DNA of 64,000 nucleotides from Planctomycetota bacterium (GTDB taxonomy: Bacteria; Planctomycetota; GCA-2746535), in the NCBI GenBank assembly GCA_002746535.1, contig NVWA01000014.1:96156-160155 (forward strand). The letters run 5' to 3'. A program made the position numbers and the translations under genes. The notes under the pieces are model-generated. The model was not told the DNA's origin. It did not search any database and saw only the letters and a list, made by a program, of their open reading frames with translations. Positions within the stretch are counted from its first letter, which is position 1. The number at the start of each line of letters is the position of its first letter. Positions 1 through 7,994 of the stretch are shown here, piece after piece.

Positions 1-309
1 AGTATAAAAGTCTTTTTAATCAGTTTGAAAGCTGGTGGTGTAGGTCTAAATCTTACAGCAGCTGATTACGTTTTCATTTATGACCCTTGGTGGAATCCTG
101 CTGTTGAAGCTCAAGCTGTAGATAGAACACATAGAATCGGACAAACAAAAAAAATATTTACTTACCGATTAATAACCAAAGATTCGATCGAAGAGAAAGT
201 CCATCATTTACAGAAAACGAAAAGAGAATTAGCTAAAAATGTTATTGATGATGGTACTATCCCTACAAGCTTGACAAAAAATGATTTGCAAAGTTTATTT
301 TTATATTAA
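1..309 (+). CDS. SNF2-family helicase, C-terminal end (partial)
   Basis: This is the 3' end of a gene that enters from the left edge; the frame is open from base 1, so the internal TTG at 25 is not a real start. The translated end carries the last helicase motifs of the SNF2/RapA superfamily II ATPases: [11 protein letters not shown] (motif V region), then [15 protein letters not shown] and HRIGQTK (motif VI), where the arginines act as ATP-sensing fingers. Known SNF2 proteins use ATP to translocate on duplex DNA and remodel protein-DNA complexes; the bacterial role of this copy cannot be read from the fragment. It ends in a short polar tail after the helicase core. The family call is secure, the specific function is not. 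Confidence 0.92.
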   Translation, partial: SIKVFLISLKAGGVGLNLTAADYVFIYDPWWNPAVEAQAVDRTHRIGQTKKIFTYRLITKDSIEEKVHHLQKTKRELAKNVIDDGTIPTSLTKNDLQSLFLY

Positions 310-408
310 TTATCTTAAATATATGGAAAATATGATATCCTTTTGCATGGATTTCGATTATACAGTAGGCCTAGTGAATAGGCGTATTTTGAAGGCAGAT
401 TTAAGGTA

Positions 409-1170
409 ATGAAAGCACTCATACTCTCAGATTTACACAGTAACATCAAAGCACTTGAAGCTATTTTACATGAAGAAACTGATTGTGATGTGATTTATTG
501 TGCAGGGGATTTCGTTGATGTTGGGCCTTGCCCTAATGAAATAATTGAATTTTCAATTAAAAATAAAATCAAAGCCGTTTTAGGAAATCATGATCAGAAA
601 ATCATAGATTATTATTTCAACGAAATGAATTCGAATTCCATCATACCAGAAGAGAGATTGTGGTATCAACATAATGCCAGTATTATTGATAAATCAAATT
701 TGGATTATTTAAATCAATTACCAAATACTCTTACATTTGAGTTAGATGGTATCCTATATGGCATGATTCACATGTATATAAATTATGATGTGATATTAGG
801 CCCATTTGCTTATCAAAAATTTATTAATGATAATTTTGAAGGTAATTCTAAAATTGAACGATTAATATTTGGGCATACTCATCGTCAAGGAGTTTGTTAC
901 GTTGATGGAAAGAAAATGTGGCTGAATCCTGGAAGTATTGCCTATAGAACTTATTTAGAACCCGATGATAAATCTCGAATGGCAGAATATATGACCATTT
1001 CAAATGGAGACATTGAATTCAAAAAATGTAATTATGATTATGAATCTGCGGCAAAAGATATTATTAATTGTGTTGGTCAAGTATCTATAAAAGATATACA
1101 AAGATCATATGAAAGAATAATTACAGAGGATAATTTTGATCAAAAAATGTTATCTGTAAAAACTAATTAA
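409..1170 (+). CDS. Calcineurin-like metallophosphoesterase (YfcE/MJ0936-like)
   Basis: A 253-residue protein with the full metal-binding signature of the small single-domain metallophosphoesterases: D8-x-H10 near the start, G33-D34, GNHD at 59-62 and GHTH at 155-158. Family members use two metal ions to hydrolyse phosphodiesters or phosphomonoesters in the cytoplasm; substrates vary (cyclic nucleotides, nucleotides, phosphoproteins), so only a generic phosphoesterase call is justified. There is no signal peptide or membrane segment. The gene stands alone between the SNF2 gene and a convergent HAD gene, with a shared bidirectional hairpin just at its stop. The start ATG follows the purine-rich TTAAGGTA. 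Length is normal for the family. Confidence 0.85.
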   Translation: MKALILSDLHSNIKALEAILHEETDCDVIYCAGDFVDVGPCPNEIIEFSIKNKIKAVLGNHDQKIIDYYFNEMNSNSIIPEERLWYQHNASIIDKSNLDYLNQLPNTLTFELDGILYGMIHMYINYDVILGPFAYQKFINDNFEGNSKIERLIFGHTHRQGVCYVDGKKMWLNPGSIAYRTYLEPDDKSRMAEYMTISNGDIEFKKCNYDYESAAKDIINCVGQVSIKDIQRSYERIITEDNFDQKMLSVKTN

Positions 1171-1184
1171 CTTTAATTAGTTTT
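1159..1184. terminator. Bidirectional hairpin terminator between convergent genes
   Basis: AAAACTAATTAA is followed by CT and then its exact complement TTAATTAGTTTT. The stem is A-rich on one side and ends in a T-run on either strand, so it can serve both the metallophosphoesterase gene (whose stop lies inside the left arm) and the convergent HAD gene ending at 1190. It is AT-rich and of modest stability. Confidence 0.6.
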
Positions 1185-1189
1185 ATAAA

Positions 1190-1906
1190 TTACCTACAAA
1201 ATTCAACTAAGTCTTTAATGTCATTAAAATCGAAATCTGATTTTCCGCAGGATGAAGGCATCTTTTCAGAAGTTCTAAATGCAGTTGACCAGCCAAATCT
1301 TTTAGAAGCTACCACATCCTTTTCTATATCATTTCCTACGTATAAGACTCGTTTACCTTTTATACTGGCTAAGTTTTCGGCAAATTGAAATATTTCCATT
1401 TCTGGTTTCGCGTAGCCAACATTTCCGGAATAAACTCTATGTTTTAGGTAGGGCAGTAAGCCAACCCCTTCAAAAGCCCTATCCATGTTGTAACTTGACC
1501 AAGTTGTATTGGCTATTATTCCCAGTTCTACACCAGCGTTTGTTAATTCTTTAAATGCTTGTAATGTACCAGGAAAGATCCAGCTTGAATATCTTGGACC
1601 TGCATAAACATCTGATAGGCAAGTGATTATTTCAACAGGCAAATCAATATTTAATAGTTTAAAAAATTTTTCCAGTACTTCTTTGTATGTGTATTTCATG
1701 GCACCGAAGTAAGATTGGCAATGATCAGTAGCTTTCCACAAAGCTTCTTCTTCATTTGAAATGGCATATTTATAACCAAAACTATTTAAAAGATTTTCCA
1801 CTCGAATTAAAGCTAATTCATTTAATTCTTTGGGCGTTGGGTCTTCGCCCTCAAAAATACCATATATTGTTCCGCCTGAATCAAAATAAATAAAATCAAA
1901 TTTCAT
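1190..1906 (-). CDS. HAD-superfamily hydrolase with DxGGT motif I
   Basis: A 238-residue haloacid-dehalogenase-fold protein. Motif I near the N-terminus reads DSGGT (D9-T13); the nucleophilic Asp is present, but the second Asp two residues on, which is the general acid/base in phosphatases, is Gly11. Motif II is NTTWS, motif III the lysine in GYAKPE, and motif IV VGNDIEKD. The cap is inserted between motifs I and II, as in subfamily I HAD enzymes. Loss of the second Asp is known in 2-haloacid dehalogenases and is atypical for phosphatases, so substrate and chemistry are open. The gene starts one base after the stop of the upstream EEP-family gene and is probably cotranscribed with it. Confidence 0.8.
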   Translation of the reverse strand: MKFDFIYFDSGGTIYGIFEGEDPTPKELNELALIRVENLLNSFGYKYAISNEEEALWKATDHCQSYFGAMKYTYKEVLEKFFKLLNIDLPVEIITCLSDVYAGPRYSSWIFPGTLQAFKELTNAGVELGIIANTTWSSYNMDRAFEGVGLLPYLKHRVYSGNVGYAKPEMEIFQFAENLASIKGKRVLYVGNDIEKDVVASKRFGWSTAFRTSEKMPSSCGKSDFDFNDIKDLVEFCR

Positions 1907-1907
1907 A

Positions 1908-2645
1908 TTAAAACTCCAAAGTAATGATAACAGGTAAATGATCGCTTAAGAATGTTTTGTTAATACCGGATGGTATTAACTTTTCTTTTGGTATTACTTC
2001 ATAATTGACGATATTATTTTTAAGTTCTGAATTGATCCAAATGAAGTCACCTCTTTTCTTTTTTTCTGTTATTCCTGTGGTTAGATGCTTTTTATTTAAT
2101 ATATCTGCTGAATCAAAATATCCATTTTTACTCATAAACGAATATATTTCACTTCCTTCATAGTCATTAAAGTCACCACAAATAATATCAAGATCTGAAT
2201 GAGACAAAAGGAGGGCTGTCATTTCATTTATTTTCTTTTTCTTAGAACCTTCTACACCTAAATGCCTATTAGAAGGTAAATGTAAATTTGAAATTTTTAA
2301 TTGAGTTTCCTGAAATGAAATGTTAGAAATTTGGATTAATCGGTCAAAATTTAAATCATTAGATTCAATGGATTCAATGATATTCTTTGATAATACTCCT
2401 CCACCATATTGTCTCAATTGATTTCCAGGTGTATAGACACCTTCAATTGATAAAAGAGATTTTAAGCTGTTAACGGTTTCTTGACTTTGGATTTCTTGAA
2501 AACAATAGAGATCAATATTTTCGGATAAGTAAATTTCTGATAAATATTTTAGTATTTTTTGGTTTGCATTTTGTGGCTGATCAGATTCAAAGGGAACTCC
2601 TTGATACCAAAACACATTTTGGCTTAATAATTTAAATTGACTCAT
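1908..2645 (-). CDS. Endonuclease/exonuclease/phosphatase (EEP) family protein
   Basis: A 245-residue protein with the EEP fold signatures: Asn10 in SQNVFW, the metal-binding Glu51 in CFQEIQ, GDFND in the middle, and the terminal SDHLP (S234-P238) with the catalytic histidine. Enzymes of this family cleave phosphodiester bonds in nucleic acids, inositol phosphates or sphingomyelin using Mg2+. No signal peptide is evident, favouring a cytoplasmic substrate. It is directly upstream of the HAD gene with one base between, so the two may form a small operon. It lacks the DNA-binding elements that would allow a firm exonuclease III call; the substrate is unknown. Confidence 0.82.
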   Translation of the reverse strand: MSQFKLLSQNVFWYQGVPFESDQPQNANQKILKYLSEIYLSENIDLYCFQEIQSQETVNSLKSLLSIEGVYTPGNQLRQYGGGVLSKNIIESIESNDLNFDRLIQISNISFQETQLKISNLHLPSNRHLGVEGSKKKKINEMTALLLSHSDLDIICGDFNDYEGSEIYSFMSKNGYFDSADILNKKHLTTGITEKKKRGDFIWINSELKNNIVNYEVIPKEKLIPSGINKTFLSDHLPVIITLEF

Positions 2646-2739
2646 AAATTTTACAAAAACAAATGATTCTAGTTAGTATGAATATTAGAGCAATTTAATA
2701 AAAGTATTTTAAAAAATCTATTTTGTGAGAAAAGTATTA

Positions 2740-3222
2740 TTAGCTTATGGGACCGGAATCTAAATCAGATTTAAGATTACAAAACGGTGGGACTTTATGT
2801 CTATCTTCTAAAAATTGAATAAGTTGTTCTCTATTCATAATGGTTTCAGCGTTACTTTTTAATTCTTCAATTGAAAAATAATGATAGTCAATCACAATAT
2901 CGTTTTTTGGGATAAGAGGTGAATCCTTGGAAGTAATTTCAAAAACAGGTGCTAATAAGTGAAATGGTCTCTGGAGTTGAATCCTTTCAAATACAGTAAT
3001 AAATTTACCTACTTCTATTACTTGTTTTGTTTCTTCTAGAAACTCTCTTTTTAAAGTTACTTGAGCTGATTCTCCGGGTTTTTGCTTTCCTCCCGGGATA
3101 CCCCATATTGGCCCAAACTCTTTATACAAATTTTTTACAAGTAGAATTTTTTTATCTTTTTCCTGAATGCCAAATACACAATTTGTAATGGATAGGGAGG
3201 AAGGTGTTTTTGATTCAGACAT
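2740..3222 (-). CDS. Nudix hydrolase
   Basis: A 160-residue protein with a canonical Nudix box: G45, five residues, E51, seven residues, R59-E60, two residues, E63-E64. Nudix enzymes hydrolyse nucleoside diphosphates linked to another moiety, with the box glutamates holding the metal. The rest of the protein follows the usual small alpha/beta/alpha layout with no second domain. It starts from ATG on the minus strand and ends about 95 bases before the EEP gene; the rpoZ terminator lies upstream, so it is probably a separate transcription unit. Specificity (NADH, ADP-sugar, dNTP, mRNA cap) cannot be assigned from sequence alone. Confidence 0.88.
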   Translation of the reverse strand: MSESKTPSSLSITNCVFGIQEKDKKILLVKNLYKEFGPIWGIPGGKQKPGESAQVTLKREFLEETKQVIEVGKFITVFERIQLQRPFHLLAPVFEITSKDSPLIPKNDIVIDYHYFSIEELKSNAETIMNREQLIQFLEDRHKVPPFCNLKSDLDSGPIS

Positions 3223-3303
3223 AGAATATTAACGGTCTTAATTTTATAGAATGTTTCTTTTGAATGATGGTTGTTTTGTGGAGATCTATATTTATAGAAA
3301 GGG

Positions 3304-3328
3304 TAGGGACGATTTTAAATCGCCCCTA
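3304..3328 (-). terminator. Terminator of the pheA-rpoZ operon
   Basis: A hairpin 24 bases past the rpoZ stop. TAGGG pairs with CCCTA, and an inner ACGATTT pairs with AATCG after one A/C opposition that becomes a G-U wobble in the minus-strand transcript, so the RNA stem is continuous. The U-rich tail is weak. Confidence 0.6.
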
Positions 3329-3351
3329 GTTAAAATTTATATATAGATTGG

Positions 3352-3609
3352 TTAATCTTCTAAAAAGAAGTCATCATCATCTTCATATATTAATTCATAT
3401 GCACCTTCTTCAGTTGTTTTAAGTGAAATCTTATCTTCATTGATTTCTTTTAAAACGACATTTTTGATATTTTTTAATGAAGCATTCACAAGTGGCTTAG
3501 CGCCATTTTGAATATCGCGATATCTTAAATTAATTAATGTCACTAACGAAAACATTCCGCCAACTTTGATCGCTAGATCGTCCATTTGAATTGCACGTGT
3601 TTCACTCAT
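3352..3609 (-). CDS. rpoZ: RNA polymerase omega subunit
   Basis: An 85-residue protein matching the omega core: a K-x-G-x-x-F-x-L-V-x-L helix (IKVGGMFSLVTLINLR), then R-x-x-x-x-x-GAKPLV. Omega binds the beta-prime C-terminus and aids polymerase assembly. The C-terminus is an acidic tail (EDDDDFFLED), common in omega proteins. The start ATG overlaps the end of the kinase gene by eight bases, and the order yicC, nucleotide kinase, rpoZ is a classic arrangement (usually with gmk as the kinase), which supports the assignment. It is the last gene of the operon, followed by a hairpin terminator. Confidence 0.85.
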   Translation of the reverse strand: MSETRAIQMDDLAIKVGGMFSLVTLINLRYRDIQNGAKPLVNASLKNIKNVVLKEINEDKISLKTTEEGAYELIYEDDDDFFLED

Positions 3610-4153
3610 TGGTATTCTCCTTTTTATTTTGATTATTTATATTTTGAATAACTATTTCAGCTAATTGTTCTGGGCTTAATTCATCTGAATTTAAATTTAA
3701 ATCATAACAAGTGGAAATGTTTGGGTCGATATTATAAATTGATAAATACCGTTGTCTGTCACATTCATCACGTTGTTTATTTTTTTTAATCGATGTTTCA
3801 TAATCTAAATTATCTCTTGTTTCTAATCTTTTTGCTCTAGTTTCTATAGATGCTGTTAACCAAATTTTAAAAGCATTAATTTTATTTTTATGTACGAGTG
3901 CTCCAATCATGCGGCCTTCTAATAAGCACTGCCCATCTTTAGCATATGCGATCATTTTATCATCTAGATCTTTATCAATTTCAGGGTGCTCAACCGCATA
4001 TTGTCCAAATTCAACGAGCGTCATTTTTAAATCCTTAGCTGTTTGTCTAAAAACAGCCCCAGCATATTCATAAGATAGCTGAAGGCTTTCTTTTAGTATT
4101 TTTGCTAATGTACTTGTACCACTTCCGGGTGGACCACCTAACGTGACAATCAT
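3602..4153 (-). CDS. cmk: Archaeal-type (d)CMP kinase
   Basis: A 183-residue P-loop kinase. The Walker A is GPPGSGTST (residues 7-15); downstream come AGAVFRQTAKD, the helix around EFGQYAVEHPEIDKDLDD, and LLEGRMIG. These are hallmarks of the compact archaeal/spirochaete-type cytidylate kinases, which phosphorylate CMP and dCMP, rather than of guanylate kinase. It sits between yicC and rpoZ, the slot normally held by gmk, so it may have displaced gmk or be a relocated cmk. It overlaps rpoZ by eight bases and begins one base after yicC ends, implying tight translational coupling. Function as a nucleoside monophosphate kinase is secure; CMP preference is family-based. Confidence 0.82.
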   Translation of the reverse strand: MIVTLGGPPGSGTSTLAKILKESLQLSYEYAGAVFRQTAKDLKMTLVEFGQYAVEHPEIDKDLDDKMIAYAKDGQCLLEGRMIGALVHKNKINAFKIWLTASIETRAKRLETRDNLDYETSIKKNKQRDECDRQRYLSIYNIDPNISTCYDLNLNSDELSPEQLAEIVIQNINNQNKKENTNE

Positions 4154-4154
4154 A

Positions 4155-5045
4155 TTATTCTAAATTTTGGACCTGTTCTCTAATGGTTTCCACTTCATAT
4201 TTTCCTGCGAGTGCTGTTTTTGAAATATCGTATATTTTTGTTTTAGAAACGATCGTGTTGAATTCTCTATTAAATTCTTGGCAAATAAAATCTAGCTTCT
4301 TGCCAACAGAATCATTATTATTTAGTACATTTTCCATTTCTTTACTGTGTGAAGAAATTCGGTTGAGCTCTTCAGTTATATCTGCTTTCTCTACTAGCAC
4401 AGCAATTTCTTTTACAATGTCCGATTTTTCTAATTTAATATCATTTGAAATTAACTCGGCGGCTTTTGATATTTTGGAAAAAATTTCATCAGCCATTTGC
4501 TTTTTCACATTTTCATATGATAAGGATAATTCTTTATGAATATTATTTATTCTCTCTAAGCTATCTTCAATTGTTATTTTTAATCTTTGACCTTCATTAG
4601 TTCTCATTTGATTTAAATCATTTAGAACATTGTTCAGCTCTTCTTCGATCATTTGACTTAAAGCCTTTTCATCGTGTTCTTGTGAAGATTTTTCTTCAAT
4701 GAAATTTGGCATCATTAATAATGTATCCAGCGAAATGTCTCTAGAAATACATAGTTCTTTTGCAGTTTTTTGAAGATCATTGACAACTGCTTTTGCATAT
4801 TCTTGATTGATTTGAAAATCATTGGTGACATTATTATTTTTCAGTTTAATTATTATTGTGATGGATCCACGTTTAACTTTGTCTTGTATGGTTTTACGAA
4901 TCATAGATTCATAGCGTTCCATACCCGACATGAGCTTAAAATTAATATTTAAAAACCGATTATTAACAGTTTTTAATTCAATATTAATCTGTTGCTCATC
5001 TCTATCAATTGTAGATGAAGCATAACCGGTCATGCTTTTAATCAT
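4155..5045 (-). CDS. yicC: YicC-family endoribonuclease
   Basis: A 296-residue protein with both YicC hallmarks: the N-terminal MIKSMTGYASS and the C-terminal KLDFICQEFNRE followed by NTIVSKT. The central part is strongly helical. YicC of Escherichia coli is a multimeric endoribonuclease that takes part in small-RNA turnover; in most bacteria the gene sits next to the guanylate kinase and omega genes, exactly as here except that the kinase is of the CMP type. Length is standard. It lies 12 bases after secG and is followed immediately by the kinase gene, so it is an internal operon gene. Confidence 0.92.
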   Translation of the reverse strand: MIKSMTGYASSTIDRDEQQINIELKTVNNRFLNINFKLMSGMERYESMIRKTIQDKVKRGSITIIIKLKNNNVTNDFQINQEYAKAVVNDLQKTAKELCISRDISLDTLLMMPNFIEEKSSQEHDEKALSQMIEEELNNVLNDLNQMRTNEGQRLKITIEDSLERINNIHKELSLSYENVKKQMADEIFSKISKAAELISNDIKLEKSDIVKEIAVLVEKADITEELNRISSHSKEMENVLNNNDSVGKKLDFICQEFNREFNTIVSKTKIYDISKTALAGKYEVETIREQVQNLE

Positions 5046-5057
5046 TAAACCTAACCC

Positions 5058-5591
5058 TTATTTTGGTGTTTCTTCTTTTTTGGGTTCTATTGCCTTTTTA
5101 TCAGAATTCTCAACTTCTTTGTCCTTAACATTGTCAGCAGGATTATCTTTCGATTTTTCTTTATCTGCAGGAATAGGGACAACTACAGTGGTACCTTCTT
5201 TTGAGTTAATCGTATTTGAATCGTCAGTAGGAACAGCTTTAATTTTTTTAGCATCAATAGTTTTCGCATCAGATTTTAAATCTACATCTTTTTTATTAGG
5301 TGTTTTGCTATCCTCAACGTCTGTAACTATCGTATCGGTTTCTTTACCCATTACTGATTTATAGGTTTTGTTTGAAGTATCCAATAAATGAGTCATTAAA
5401 ATTAATGTGAAAAATAAAAAAGCACAAACCCCGGTTACTTTAATAATGGTTTTATCAGTATTTGCTCCTAATGAAGCCATCGTTGATGAACCTGTAATAC
5501 CACCTAAACCACCACTTTTACTATCTTGAATTAAAACTAATCCAGTAAGCACAACACAAACAAAACATAACAAAACATAAATTACAGTCAT
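5058..5591 (-). CDS. secG: Preprotein translocase subunit SecG with long acidic/basic tail
   Basis: A 177-residue protein. Residues 1-21 form the first membrane segment, then the conserved cytosolic loop with QDSKSGGLGG and SSTMASLGA, then a second membrane segment (about residues 49-68). This is the SecG topology; SecG assists SecYE and SecA in moving preproteins across the inner membrane. The remaining ~105 residues are hydrophilic, rich in Lys, Asp, Glu and Pro, and low in complexity, making the protein about twice the length of compact SecG proteins. Tail extensions like this occur in several phyla and are probably disordered. It is preceded by tpiA and followed by yicC. Confidence 0.88.
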   Translation of the reverse strand: MTVIYVLLCFVCVVLTGLVLIQDSKSGGLGGITGSSTMASLGANTDKTIIKVTGVCAFLFFTLILMTHLLDTSNKTYKSVMGKETDTIVTDVEDSKTPNKKDVDLKSDAKTIDAKKIKAVPTDDSNTINSKEGTTVVVPIPADKEKSKDNPADNVKDKEVENSDKKAIEPKKEETPK

Positions 5592-5616
5592 TTCTTTTCC
5601 TTTTTATTTCAATTTA

Positions 5617-6378
5617 TTATAAATTATTAGCTTCTTTTAAAATAGCACTAAATCCATCAACCTTTAAACTTGCTCCGCCTACTAGGGCACCATCTATATC
5701 TGCTTGCCCTAAAAGTTCTTTTGCATTTTTATCATTAACAGAGCCGCCATATTGAATAATTATTTTTTCACTAACAGTATCACCGTATTTTTCTTTGATA
5801 AGATTTCTTATAAACGCATGAACTTCTTGAGCTTGTTCAGGTGAAGCTGTTTTTCCTGTTCCAATTGCCCAAACTGGTTCATATGCAATAATTACTTTTG
5901 AGAAGTCGTCAGCTGATAAGTGAAATAGTCCTTCTGAAAGTTGAGCTCCTAGTACTTCTTCAAGTTTTCCTGACTCTCTTTGTTCTAAACTTTCACCCAA
6001 ACATACAATTGGTGTTAAGCTATTGTTTAAAACACAGGATGTTTTTTTAGAAACCCATTCGTTTGTCTCACCATAATATTGACGTCTTTCAGAGTGACCT
6101 ACAAGTATGTGACTAGCTCCAATGTCTTTTGCCATTTCTGTAGAAGTTTCACCAGTATAGGCTCCTTTTGATTCAAAATAAACATTTTGTAAGCCAACAG
6201 CAATATTTGAGGTTACGGTTAATTCAATTACCTTTGATGCGTATATAGCCGGAGGAATGAAAATAATATCGATATTATTTAAATCAGTAGATTCTTTGAT
6301 TATTCCATTGACCAACTCAGTTATAAAACCTGAGTCACCATTCATTTTCCAGTTGCCTGCGATTACTTGTTTTCTCAT
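5617..6378 (-). CDS. tpiA: Triosephosphate isomerase
   Basis: A 253-residue TIM barrel with all catalytic elements: K11 in GNWKMN, the electrophile H95 in VGHSERR, the base E167 in AYEPVWAIGTGK with the flexible loop after it, and the phosphate-binding IQYGGSV and ALVGGASL. It interconverts dihydroxyacetone phosphate and glyceraldehyde 3-phosphate in glycolysis and gluconeogenesis, in the cytoplasm. Length is typical. It lies 11 bases after pheA and 25 bases before secG, in the middle of the operon. Confidence 0.98.
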   Translation of the reverse strand: MRKQVIAGNWKMNGDSGFITELVNGIIKESTDLNNIDIIFIPPAIYASKVIELTVTSNIAVGLQNVYFESKGAYTGETSTEMAKDIGASHILVGHSERRQYYGETNEWVSKKTSCVLNNSLTPIVCLGESLEQRESGKLEEVLGAQLSEGLFHLSADDFSKVIIAYEPVWAIGTGKTASPEQAQEVHAFIRNLIKEKYGDTVSEKIIIQYGGSVNDKNAKELLGQADIDGALVGGASLKVDGFSAILKEANNL

Positions 6379-6389
6379 TTTAATTCCTT

Positions 6390-7370
6390 TTAAATTACTT
6401 TTCTATATGACCCAAGTACATTAATTGAAAATGCAAAAGTATTCAGATTTTCTAATATTTTTGAAATTGTAGGATCTTTTTGATTTCCTTCAAAATCTAT
6501 TAAAAAGTTGTAACACCATGTTTGTAATTTACTTGGTCTTGATTCTATTCTAGTTAGGCTGATATTTTCTTTTTGAAATGCTTGAAGTAGTTGAAAAAGG
6601 GAACCCGGTTTATCCTTTAGCGTTATTGATAAGCTTGTTTTATAGGGACCATCTACATGATCAATACTTTTTCCTATTATTAAAAATCTTGTTTGATTTA
6701 TAGTTGAATCTTGAATGTTTTCTTCAACTAATTTTATTGGATATAAATCTGTAAGAATTTTACTTCCAATGGTACCGCTGTTTTTTTCTGTACTTGCTTT
6801 TTTAGATGCAGAACCTGTGCTCGACATTTCAACTAATTCAGCATTTGGATAATTTATTTTTATCCAATTCCAACATTGGCCAAAAGGCTGTGGATGAGAA
6901 TATATATGCGTAATATTTTTTGGCTCTGAGTTTGAAAGAAAACAGTGGTTAATATTTAATGTTGCTTCAGCTGAGATATTTGTAGTGTTTTGTAGCAGCA
7001 TATCGATTGTGTGAACAATACTACCATTGATAGAATTTTCGATGGGCACAATTCCATTGTCTATATTTCCTTTTGAAACTTCGTTGAAAACATCCGGAAT
7101 TGAATTTAACGGTACCAAGTCTGCTATTGAACTGAATACGTCAATTGCAATTTGATTTGAAAATGTTCCGACTGGTCCTAAATATCCAATAGATCTATTT
7201 TTGGTAATGGCTTCTTCTTGAATTTTGAGATCTCTAACTAATTTATTTTCAATTGATTTTTTTTGCTCTTCATTTAATGAATTAGAGTCTTCATTTTGAT
7301 TTTGAAGTAGAGAAACACGCTTTTGAATCAACGTTAAAATTTCTTTATCAATCTCTTTTAAAGTAGACAT
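6390..7370 (-). CDS. pheA: Prephenate dehydratase with reduced chorismate-mutase-like N-terminus
   Basis: A 326-residue P-protein-like enzyme of phenylalanine synthesis. Residues 61-240 are the prephenate dehydratase domain (GYLGPVGTFSNQ, PIENSINGS, SHPQPFGQC, and the TRF signature). The C-terminal third is an ACT domain (LKDKPGSLFQLL, then ESRPSK), the site of phenylalanine feedback inhibition in the family. The first ~60 residues are helical and look like the start of an AroQ chorismate mutase (KEIDKEILTLIQKR), but they are too short and lack the expected LRxxID arginine and the ARAK-like second helix, so mutase activity is doubtful. It is the first gene of the operon, with a promoter about 70 bases upstream and an AGG motif before ATG. 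Confidence 0.9.
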   Translation of the reverse strand: MSTLKEIDKEILTLIQKRVSLLQNQNEDSNSLNEEQKKSIENKLVRDLKIQEEAITKNRSIGYLGPVGTFSNQIAIDVFSSIADLVPLNSIPDVFNEVSKGNIDNGIVPIENSINGSIVHTIDMLLQNTTNISAEATLNINHCFLSNSEPKNITHIYSHPQPFGQCWNWIKINYPNAELVEMSSTGSASKKASTEKNSGTIGSKILTDLYPIKLVEENIQDSTINQTRFLIIGKSIDHVDGPYKTSLSITLKDKPGSLFQLLQAFQKENISLTRIESRPSKLQTWCYNFLIDFEGNQKDPTISKILENLNTFAFSINVLGSYRKVI

Positions 7371-7437
7371 TTACCTGACTTTTCAATATTTATAAAATAG
7401 TTAAATTTAAGGACTTACGCGAAAAAAAAGGCAGTGA

Positions 7438-7465
7438 ATTCTATTTAAATAATCAAAAAAGTCAA
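7438..7465 (-). promoter_or_regulatory. Sigma-70-type promoter of the pheA-rpoZ operon
   Basis: On the minus strand TTGACT (7465-7460) and TAGAAT (7443-7438) are 16 bases apart, each one mismatch from consensus. Initiation would fall near 7431, giving a leader of about 60 bases before the pheA ATG. No attenuator-like peptide with phenylalanine codons was seen. Confidence 0.5.
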
Positions 7466-7520
7466 ATTTGAGGTCATTATTGAGAGCCGATATTTAACTT
7501 AAAAGATAATATGGAAGGTG

Positions 7521-7994
7521 TTAATATTTTGCTAATTGCAGTTCTTCACAATAGGAGTCGATACCAACGCTATTTATGATAGATCTTTGTGATTCAATCC
7601 AATCGACTTGATTTTCGATAGTAGTTAGAACTTCGGTTAAAATGGGTAGTGCATCCGTATGATTTGATTTTTGGCATTTGTGAATACATGCATGTAAATG
7701 ACTTAATGTGGAAAGTAGCAGTCCTAAATCTAATTTATATTGAGTCTTTAAATGTGTATCAACATTTAAAAGATCATAGTCCTTTATTTGAGGAATTTCA
7801 TCATTTTCAATCAAATATTCGATTATTTTCTCTGAGCTTTTGCCGTTATCAATCCCCATTTTGAAGTAATATTGAGAAATTGATACAAAACCTTGTTTTT
7901 TTTGAATTTTTGAATGAATGAAAAACTGGTTGATAGACGTCAAATGTGTTTTAAGAATCTGATTTAATTCTCTCAAAATTGTTTTAGAAATCAT
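7521..7994 (-). CDS. Bacterioferritin-like protein lacking all ferroxidase ligands
   Basis: A 157-residue protein that aligns end to end with bacterioferritin without gaps in the key helices: LRELNQIL..LTSINQFFIHSK, then ..IDNGKSSEKIIEYLI, KLDLGLLL, and the C-terminal QVDWIESQ..GIDSYCEELQ. Compared with Escherichia coli Bfr, every ferroxidase ligand is replaced: E18 by H17, E51 by N50, H54 by S53, E94 by L93, E127 by I126, H130 by Q129. The heme ligand Met52 is Gly51. The fold is therefore predicted to be kept while di-iron and heme chemistry are lost. It could be a structural subunit of a mixed cage, a DNA- or partner-binding protein, or a decaying gene, though the clean frame argues against simple decay. 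It stands alone between the pheA operon and glnN. Confidence 0.78.
   Translation of the reverse strand: MISKTILRELNQILKTHLTSINQFFIHSKIQKKQGFVSISQYYFKMGIDNGKSSEKIIEYLIENDEIPQIKDYDLLNVDTHLKTQYKLDLGLLLSTLSHLHACIHKCQKSNHTDALPILTEVLTTIENQVDWIESQRSIINSVGIDSYCEELQLAKY

Noticed and set aside
4183..4539. Plus-strand open frame antisense to yicC
   Set aside because: It is the mirror of a well-supported yicC gene, rich in Ser/Phe as expected for an antisense shadow, and has no family signature.
5032..5364. Plus-strand frame antisense to secG
   Set aside because: It mirrors the low-complexity SecG tail; no ribosome site or family match.
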